Part shown: positions 56,116 to 64,000 of the stretch, one piece after another
Position numbering within the stretch: the stretch's first letter is position 1
Layout: each line of letters starts with the position of its first letter
Source: Gnetum montanum
Lineage: Eukaryota > Streptophyta > Gnetopsida > Gnetales > Gnetaceae
Direction of reading: 5' to 3'
Assembly: GCA_015680685.1 (NCBI GenBank)
Contig: MNCI01023742.1
Location: 1,134,979 to 1,198,978 of the forward strand
DNA: 64,000 bases
Notes under the pieces: model-generated
What the model saw: the letters and a program-made list of their open reading frames with translations, nothing else
Told to the model about the DNA's origin: nothing
Databases searched by the model: none
Position numbers and translations under genes: made by a program

Positions 56116-56728
56116 GGTCCTAGAAATTTAGTGAACGCATGGCACATGGTGGTAGCAACTCGACGTAGAACACCACACGAAAACATTACCAGACGTAGCG
56201 GCAGGGCCTTGTTTTGCGGTGGTAGTTGATATATGGTTTTGGCTGAGATTGGCACAGGGTGGAATAATCTGAGTGACGATACATCAAAATGGCACTAGGT
56301 TATGATAGAGTTCCATGAGCCCATATTTTAGCAAGAATTATTTCATCAAAGTTTTTGAATCAATATGAGGGATCCCACCGTTTATGCTGGAATTGTTATC
56401 GAATATAACTGCTATTGCATAGCGTTTCGTTTTAATGCATTTTGTAGGTTCAAATCCTTCAACTCGTAGATGATTTAGATAGACAGAGGTTGGTGGCATG
56501 CAGGAAGGAAATCATGGGTCCCAAGCATAAGATAGATGGACAAATATTACACACATACATATATATTTATATATCAACCCATCCATGTATGCATCAACTC
56601 TATGGTTACTATCTCTATTACTATGATTTAAATAACAATAAAATATTTTATGATTTAAAAAAGAAAAGAAAGTTATGGGACAACTGTTCAAAGTCCCATG
56701 TGAATTGAACACTTGTCAGTTTTGATTA
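56116..56728. other. no gene recognised
   Basis: Follows the tubulin break without resemblance to its missing half. Contains an AT-rich simple stretch (ATACATATATATTTATATATC, 56554-56574). Confidence 0.4.
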
Positions 56729-58295
56729 TGATGGTTGCAACTACAAGATATTCATCACCTATAAACATTTAACCCTATGGTGAATATAGCCACTAGATGC
56801 TTGGCTTCATTTTAAATTTCCTATAAATGTTATAATTTCATGATAGTTGTAGCCTCTCAATTGAAATGGTGGTTATAACCACTACAAAGGCCACTTGTCA
56901 ACTACAAATTTTTTATCTTCATGGTGACCACTTGGCGACTGAATGAGCCACTTAGCCACTAAATGGAACACTTGTCAACTATAGCTTTTTTATCTCTATG
57001 GTGGTTATAACCACCCATAATGTTTTGTAACTTACGTCACCTTCTCATGATGATTGTAACTACTTAGAGTTTACTATAAAAGGGCTTCAAGGGTAGGAAG
57101 GATTGGGGGTCTCGGAGGATGGTCTCACTTTGGGTCATGGTGGCTAAGGGGGGAGATAGCATTGAAAAAGAAGACATTGTGAAAGATTGCTTGTAAGATG
57201 ACTTGTTAAAGACAACATTTTAGCCTCTTTTTCATAGTCCTATGAGTTATGTTTTTTTAAAAATTTCTTTAGCTAGTGGTTTAAATAGTATCATGCTTGG
57301 AAAGTAATTTTGGGATTTTTAGATTGCTCTTATTGTACTTGTTGCATGATAGAAAATTTCTATTAAAATTTTTCCATAGAAGAGCTTGTGTTTGAAAGCC
57401 TTAAGAGCATTTTAGTAGTGAATTTTATTATTGTGCAATGCATAAGAACTGCTATTGAGATTATTGTAAGAGAGCCTCTGCATGTAGTCAAGACGTTGAA
57501 TGATTCAATAGCGAAGAGGGTCCAGAAAATTTTTGGTATTTTGATAGGACCAGAATAGCTTCTTTTATCTTTAAAGTGAATCTCCGTGGTATTTCAATCA
57601 TAAATTGTCAAGTATTTTGAAGGTTCTATTGAATGAAATTGTTGACATCCATTATCTAGCCAAAATAAAGTCTAGTACGTGATAGTTTACACAACATTTT
57701 TTGGTAGCATAGTAGGACTGTCTTGAAGAAATTGCTTATTTAAGCCTTGGAAGTTTAAACAATTCGTAGTTATTGAATTTTGGATAGCTTTATTGCAAAG
57801 TGTTTACTCATATCATTTTACCTTGTTTAAAAATTTGATATCTTAACACAAATCTGCTTTCTTTTTCTCTTCTTTCTATTTCCATTGAATCTCGCTCTAT
57901 TTCTACTTTTCTTGTGGAACTATCTCTTTATTTGGGAAAAATTAGAAGTAGATTTGCAGAGTTGTGCTCAAATTTTTTTGCAAAACTTTATTTGTTACAA
58001 GTAGGTATTATAAGGACCGTATAGACTAGGCAATTGAACAAAATAGGAACTCTCAACAACTCATAGTACTTTGCAAAGTTGGCTGAATCTCTTTAAGATA
58101 AGTCATTTATAGTTTTACACACCACCCAATCATTTCATTTTTTACAACAACACACCGCAACAGCACACACATACTCACATTAACTACTGAGTCTATTTGG
58201 AGGTATCTGGGCCTTGGTGTTGCCAGAGACCAGCAAGCACCTAAATCCTGTTTGAGGACACTCATTGGCAGTCGCATCCCAAATGGTCACCAACA
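56729..58295 (+). mobile_element. LTR of family C, plus copy (1567 bp)
   Basis: TGATGGTTGCAACTAC...GGTCACCAACA, with TATA box CTATAAAAGGGC near 57077. Full-length relative of 16291-17865 in opposite orientation. No PBS follows its end, because the next base begins gag-pro remnants of element I, so it is best read as a solo LTR or a junction. Flanking five bases (GATTA and TATTT) do not match. Confidence 0.75.
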
Positions 58296-58830
58296 TATTT
58301 GCATACTGTGACTGATGTACTTTTCATGTCTCATAGCTTCTGCACACAGTTGCACCCTGTATTACTATATGTGATGCATGGAACTTTCTTCTTCTCTATA
58401 TTTCCCAATGCATTTTCCTTGAAAATTTCCAAGAAAAGGTCTCTAACGCCTAGTTATGCATCAATTGTACTTAGCCAAGCCCTTTCCATGATGATTAGAA
58501 AGTTCCCTTGTAATTATCAACATAGATCACTAGAAAATCATTAGGATAGGACCACACATAGACGATGGTCACAATGTCCTCCATTAGTCCTAAGTGAACA
58601 GTGATGGATTGGTCTACCAATTCAAGATGAATGTTGCTCTTCTTGAGTGGAGGTAGGTTCCAGGCTTTGTACATTTTATGAGAAATCAGATTTACACCAA
58701 AACTTAAATCTACAAGAACTTTGCAAGGCTCATTCCTAGTGATTTGTGTGTAGATAATAGGACTCGCAAGATTAGATCTTTTTCTAGGAAGGTAACCAAC
58801 CTTTATCTAATTAGTTACCACATGGGTTAA
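58296..58830 (-). pseudogene. protease of element I
   Basis: Minus strand. PIIYTQITRNEPCKVLVDLS near 58790-58700 aligns with F's YLQVAGNEPCKALLDSG; the D-S-G active site here reads D-L-S. Then GVNLIS, MYKAWNLPPLKKSNI and IIMGRAWLSTIDAYLGV. Cut by the family C LTR at 58295. Confidence 0.65.
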
Positions 58831-60025
58831 CATGATGGTATGCACTTTGGAAGATGTTTGATTTGAAGTGGGCTCAAATGGATTGGATGCAAAGGATGAG
58901 GGAGAAGCAGGACTATCAATTACTTGATTCTATGAGGGCTTTGTAGAATTTCTAGTTTAAAGAATGACCTTTTTCAAGATTTTTTTTCCAAACCACTCAG
59001 CCTAAGAGTCACTTATAAGTTAATAGCCTTGGAGGTGTTATGTTGCTATGACTAGGTTGGAATTTCTCCCTACATTGATGGAGAAAGTGGTACTTGAGTT
59101 GAGGACAAAGGGACATGTGTAGAAGGATGAGGAGGATAATGAGGAAATGAGGATTCCTCTCTTATAGATTGGACTCTGTACTACTCAAGAGGATAGTAGT
59201 GATGTTGGAAGGAAGAGTGATTGGAAGAAAGAGTGACTGGAAGAGTCACGCAAAGACATGGATTGCTAAACATAGAATCCATATGAATCAAGTTACTAGT
59301 AAGGGTACTACTACCTTGATTATGGCATCCCCCATGACTATGGGTGCCACCATTGATGGTACTACTCATATGGTTGTGGTGGAGCTCCACTTGAATAATA
59401 GGTTTTTTGTTAATGGAATTACTTAGGGTTGTCATTAGGATAAGGCAATCTTCTAAGTGCTTACTTTCTTGCTAGTCTAGGATTTAGAGTGTGCATTCCA
59501 AATTTCTACAAGTATGACACAATGAGGCAACATCCCTTAGGATGTTCATATTGGTAAATGTCACACCCACCATCATCATCTAATTCAGACTCCATGACCT
59601 CTTCTATTGTAGTAGCCTTGCCATTACCCCTTTGGTAGGCACATTCAACTTCCTTCCTTCTCCTGCAATCATGATCACTACTTGCTCTTTGGATTCCTAT
59701 GCTATTTTCAAAGTTGTTTGGAATTTTTCATCCAAAGAGTCTCACATTTTATCTACCTTGGCTAAAATTTTGAAGATTGATTTTTGAATCGTCAAGATGT
59801 TTTGTTGTACCACCTCATCTAGTGGTGCCTCCTCCTCATTATCACAGAATCAAACTTTCCTTTTTCTAATGGAAGGATCTCAATTATACTCCTCAACATT
59901 TTTCCTTTCTTTACCTCTTCTTCTTCATTGGCAACTTGCTCAATCAGCCTTTAAATCTGATGGACCCTTAGTTTTGACAATCTCCCTTTGGCATAGATCC
60001 CAAGAGTTCTCCTTATTTCTAATCG
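58831..60025 (-). pseudogene. gag C-terminal part of element I
   Basis: Minus strand. A decayed Pro/Gln/Tyr-rich tail (59169-59435; resembles F at 21720-21890), a zinc-knuckle area near 59520-59570, and Lys/Glu-rich stretches near 59700-60000. Many stops. Confidence 0.55.
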
Positions 60026-60784
60026 AATCCCATCTATGATATTATGAAGCTACTCTCTTTGAGAATAACCATGGCCAATACATCTATGCAAAGGGAATAG
60101 TACCTACCCATGGCTACATCCAAGGGTTCATTTATTCCTTGTTTCCAACCTTGGATCTCCTTGCTCAAGTTGGACACTCGGAAGCACATTTGATACTTGT
60201 CATTAAAGAGTTCAAGCATCATACTCCATCTACAGATTGATTCTAGCTCTAAGAACTAGTACAAACTTTCAGCTTCTTTAATGAGTATCCTTGGGAATAG
60301 CTTTAATTTCTACCATTTGTTCTCCAAATTCTATAAGGCACATGCATCATGAAAGACTTAAAGATGATTTTGTGGATCTGAGTTATACCCCCCTTCAAAC
60401 CTGGGAATATTATTCATATTCAACTACTTTATTCTTCTATCTTTCACATGCCTTGTTGAAATTCTCATTGCCTCTACAATATTTAACATGTTCTAAGTTG
60501 CAAGAAAAGGCTCATCATAGTCATGGCCTTTGTGATAGCCATGATGCCTATGATGCCCCCTACTATCCCTTCTTTCATGGTGGTAGGCCTCCCTTGAATG
60601 ACCACACGCTTGATCTTGACTAGTGTAATGGGCCCTACAATCATCTCTATCTCATTAATCACCTCCATCATATTCATGTCCCCTATAGTTTCGGTCAAAG
60701 CTAGAGGAGGAAGAAGAGGATGATGAAGGTGAAGAGGAAGGAGAACTATCATCACCATGGTGCTTGCCACCATTTTTTCGATGG
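60026..60784 (-). pseudogene. gag core of element I
   Basis: Minus strand. A Ser/Pro-rich and His-rich stretch (HHRKNGGKHHGDDSSPSSS, near 60780-60720), then MLNIVEAMRISTRHVKDRRI, NNIPRFEGGYNSDPQNHL and the frame at 60222-60034 (MMLELFNDKYQMCFRVSNL, IQGWKQGINEPLDVAM). Close relative of F gag 20400-21100. It continues to the right beyond the solo LTR. Confidence 0.75.
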
Positions 60785-61678
60785 TGATGAGTGGTGAGGT
60801 ACCCCTACGCCCAACCATACGAATCACAGGTGTTCACGCATGACTTAGTCAAATTCCACAGACTACAAGCATTTTCGTACACCAAATTCTAGCTAGCAAA
60901 ACCTTAGTTAGAATGGTCATTGTCTTCCCAACCTCCCTCGTGATATTCTAAAGCGATGGTTGAGTGAGATTGAGGCAAATGATTTTTATTAGTTTTCTTT
61001 TTATCTTTTAATATCTAATTCTTTTAATGTAGGAAATGAAAAGTTATGTAATTTGTAATTGTTCTACTGTATCGCTTAACTCTCCCTAGAATAAGCAATC
61101 GATCCCATCTTCCATGCACATCCTGAGCATATCCTAACCATTGTTGGATTACCAAACATTAAGCATCACTAGGTTACCAAGTGTCTAATCTATGTTCGAG
61201 ATGGTTGGGCCTATGGTTCTTATAAAATATGAAAAGGACAATAAACATAAAGTGATAATAATAAAGGGCTTTGAAATGCTTAAAACATCAAAATATTAAA
61301 GTGTTTTAATGCTTAAGTAATTAAATCCAAATGTTGCAATGAATATTCAAAAAGCTCATCTTTATTGCTGCTCACGCCAATATGCTCAAGTACATTAGCA
61401 CTCACATAAAGATTCGTAAATCTTTCTCACACCTACTGCGGGCACTTGGAAAATATTCTAACTTACAGAAAAAAAACTGCAAGGGCTTCGCTACAACTAC
61501 CAAAAAGATGCCATAAATGCTGTGGGTGCCTGCATATTTATAGCGAGAGATAGACTCTGCGTTAATGGGGTCATGTTAACGCATGGACGGATATGTCAAC
61601 AAGGTCATGTCAACATGGCTACGTCAATGAGGCTCCATTAATGTAGCCCAGTTGATGTATCAACTGAACACTTCATCA
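60785..61678 (-). mobile_element. solo LTR inside gag of element I (894 bp)
   Basis: Minus strand TGATGAAGTGTTCAG...CACCACTCATCA. TATA-type stretch TATAAATATGC near 61535. Gag phrases of I end at its right edge (DDECGCDH) and resume at its left edge (HRKNGGKHH), with no PBS or polypurine tract. The flanking five bases on the minus strand are CCATT before and CCATC after, a near-perfect target duplication. An LTR left after recombination between the two ends of an inserted element. Confidence 0.8.
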
Positions 61679-62434
61679 AATGGTCACAGCCGCATTCATC
61701 ATCATGATGCCTATCCTTGTCCCTTCCATGACTCCCACCTTTGGATCCTCCATGATCATGGGACCCATTCTTGCTTGAACCAAGATTGTTTACAATGAAC
61801 TATAAATTCTAGTTCAAGCCCCCTTTGTTGAAACCAAGGAGGGAGAGTCAATGAAATGAGAATCCCCAAAGAAGGGATCCTCATTGTCTTTTTGGCCTAG
61901 TAGGAACAAGGGGTTATTGAACTATTTCCCCTTCATAGCTTAATAGCACCTCTTCTATTGCCAATCTCTTTTGTGTTGTGCCTCAATGGGATGGTAATCC
62001 TTGGAGTTGTGATCTTGCACAATGTATTTAGGATGGAGTTCCTCGATGCCCAACCTTATAAGAGTTTGTTGGAGAATTGTAGGAACTAATCAATCGAGTA
62101 GCAACATAATGTTGCCTTCCATGTTCCACCACCGCATCTATTCATCCTAATGTAGGAGGAAGATGAAGTTGGGCACACACTTATCAGGATGAGTATATAT
62201 CACTTAGAATTGTTGGGGCACTAGCTGATTTGATCGTTAATTCCTTTGATTAGATGTGCGCTCAAATTTCGACGAAGAATCATCTTTGTGAGAAGAATAC
62301 ATTTGGATTAAAATAAAATACCAATATGCTTTTTATAATTATTATTACTTAGAATGATTATGAATTTAAGGTTCGATCCAATGATGTTGCATAATTTTCA
62401 CTAAGTCTTAGATAGTGCATGTAGCTAACTAAAG
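61679..62434 (-). pseudogene. gag N-terminal part and leader of element I
   Basis: Minus strand. Leader from the PBS, then gag phrases with stops; near the solo LTR, IVNNLGSSKNGSHDHGGSKG and GRDKDRHHDDECGCDH match F's VHNLGSDPHKHQ and HSEHNHDRGQDH. Confidence 0.6.
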
Positions 62435-62452
62435 TCCCTAGCAATAGTGCCA
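62435..62452 (-). other. primer binding site of element I, tRNA-Asp type
   Basis: Minus-strand TGGCACTATTGCTAGGGA, one base after the LTR end. Same site as in A, with further change. Confidence 0.7.
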
Positions 62453-62453
62453 A

Positions 62454-63352
62454 TGATGAGTAGTGAGTATACCCTATGCCTAACCATGCAAATCACTAGT
62501 TTTCACTCAATGATCTAATCAAATTCTAAAGATTTTAAGTTTCTTAGTAAATTGGTTCTAGGAGGTGAAACTAATCGTTGCAATCATTGTCTTCCCAGTT
62601 CCACTTGTAAAGTGTAGATGTATGGTTAAGTGTAACTGAGGGATATGATTTTTATCATTTTTATCTTTTATGAATCAAGTCACATAATGATCAAGAATAG
62701 AGTAATTTAATATTTAACTAATCTAATAACTAGCTATCACTTAACTAATTCTAAAATAAGCATCTATTCCCACTTGTTAGACACATCCTAAACATGTATA
62801 GCGCTACTAGGTTACCAAACGTTAAGCATTACTAGGATTACCAAATGTTAAATGTATGCTCAAAGTGGTTGTACTTATGTTTGCTATTTAATCAATATTA
62901 ATTAACTACTTAAAAACATTAAAGTAAATTGCATGAATATTAAATTCATAATGAAACAATTAATCTATTCCAAGTGTTGCAAGGTTTATCAAAAAAGCTC
63001 ATCTTTATTGTCATCAACATTGAAGTGCTCAGGTGCAATAGTGCTCGAATAAAGATCTATACATTCTTTGACTCCTACTGTCGGTACTTAGAAAATATTC
63101 TAACTTTTGAGAAGAAAAACTACAAGTGCTTCACTATAACTATGAAAAGACTGCCATAAATGCTATGGGTAGGCACACATTTATAGGTAGAAATAAGAGG
63201 CCCCATCAATAAGTACAAGTCAATGGGTCAAATCCCACATTGATGGGGTCATATTGATGAGATCCCATTGACAGGGTCATGTTGATTGGATGTCATTAAT
63301 AGGGTCACATTGATGGAATGCCATCGACATGGCCCAACAATGTGACTCAACA
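62454..63352 (-). mobile_element. 5' LTR of element I (899 bp)
   Basis: Minus strand TGTTGAGTCACATTG...CTACTCATCA. TATA-type stretch CCTATAAATGTG near 63176-63187. U3 of about 160 bp is a run of GATGGGGTCA/TATTGATGAGATCC-type subrepeats (63200-63340). Nearest relative in the window is 9262-10104. Confidence 0.82.
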
Positions 63353-64000
63353 CTACCTAACTAGTTCTTCACACTTGGGTTGATTCTGTATACTTCTTTA
63401 TTGGGTAATTCAACTCCTAGCATTAAATCAATGGTGTGCAATATGAATTATTGAGATGAAAAACCATTGGCTAAGTTTGTAATGAAGAAATTAGAAAATT
63501 GTTTAATTAGCGTTCTTACCTCTAGAGTCACATCTTCTTCTTGTTGACTGCTAGCCATTGTAAGCACCACCACCATGCCTTCTTTTTCTCTACATAGTTT
63601 TTGTAGGAACTCTCATTGCAACATTGAGAAAACCAAGCTTTTCTTAAGCTCACAAGTAAGTTGAACTCCTTTCAAGATTGCTGTTGAGGAATCTCCATGA
63701 ATTCTAGAAAGGAAACCTTTTTTATGAGTACTGTGTTAGCTTGTGAAACAATCATAATAAAGCGATCATATTATTAATGTTTTTGTAAAATGATATGACA
63801 TTCACCCATAGGAACAATGTCATAGAGTATAGCATCTATGTAATTACCAATTTGAAATATTATTATATATTATATTTCAACCTAATGATTCATAGATTGA
63901 TCAAGCTAACTTACATAATATGGTTGACAATGATCTTTCATGGATAGGTGAAGTTGCTCCATCATGTACTTAGATATAAGATTACCTGAGATTGCATTAT
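63353..64000. other. no gene recognised
   Basis: AT-rich. Minus-strand phrases near 63600-63700 loosely recall pre-RT linkers of Gypsy elements, but I cannot support a call. A near-palindromic ATATTATTATATATTATATTT lies around 63858-63878. Confidence 0.4.

Noticed and set aside
56116-56230. Continuation of alpha-tubulin after IYDI
   Set aside because: The following residues ([14 protein letters not shown]) do not align with the CRRSLDIERPTY region or any later tubulin part.
56729-58295. Family C solo LTR with target duplication
   Set aside because: TG...CA ends are clear, but the flanking five bases differ (GATTA, TATTT), so I do not claim a clean solo insertion.

Overview
This window looks like nuclear DNA of a seed plant with a large, repeat-rich genome. 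A gymnosperm is plausible, but nothing in the sequence proves it. Almost all of it is old, nested, mutated LTR retrotransposon sequence. One short intact host-like gene sits near the left end, and a few broken host-gene copies sit near 55 kb. No rRNA, tRNA, CRISPR array or bacterial operon is visible. The base at position 101 is undetermined.

Left part (1-10.8 kb): a partial LTR (1-328), a degenerate array built on AGAACCA/TGGTTCT (about 380-1850), and the best host gene candidate, an 89-residue secreted-peptide-like precursor at 3952-4221. Its upstream region has a TATA-like box, a perfect hairpin and a 44-47 bp tandem duplication. Then follow LTR fragments, a non-LTR (LINE) reverse transcriptase fragment (6797-7480), a broken minus-strand Gypsy RT/RNase H and another 3' LTR (9262-10104).

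10.8-19.6 kb: a plus-strand protease-spacer remnant related to the large element D, then two 1.4 kb LTRs in head-to-head inverted orientation (13479-16287, a 2.8 kb palindrome with a 27-nt centre holding a polypurine tract), a 1.57 kb LTR of another family (16291-17865), and an unexplained GC-richer stretch (18.1-18.9 kb).

19.6-50.4 kb: two Athila-like gag elements without pol, in tandem. F (19.6-25.9 kb) has tRNA-Asp-type PBS, gag, protease and 3' LTR. A (25.9-50.4 kb) has 5' LTR, PBS, gag and 3' LTR. A's gag is split by a 17.6 kb minus-strand element D (28331-45975) with 5 bp target duplication GCAAC. D carries gag, protease, RT, RNase H, a second archaeal-type RNase H and integrase, a set typical of the Tat/Ogre branch of Ty3/Gypsy. 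Between D's protease and RT lies about 4.4 kb that reads as a spliced gene on the opposite strand. Its second exon resembles an FCP1/HAD phosphatase domain, and a later part resembles plant-transposon-associated domains. This is the most unusual part of the window.

50.4-64 kb: the pol region of a minus-strand Athila-like element G (supplying the RT, RNase H and integrase that F and A lack), a PPR gene fragment, an intronless alpha-tubulin pseudogene (55480-56115), a second copy of the 1.57 kb LTR (56729-58295), and a minus-strand gag-protease element I with its 5' LTR (62454-63352), interrupted by a solo LTR (60785-61678). Pol functions needed to move F, A or I would have to come from elsewhere. 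All pol copies seen here are damaged.
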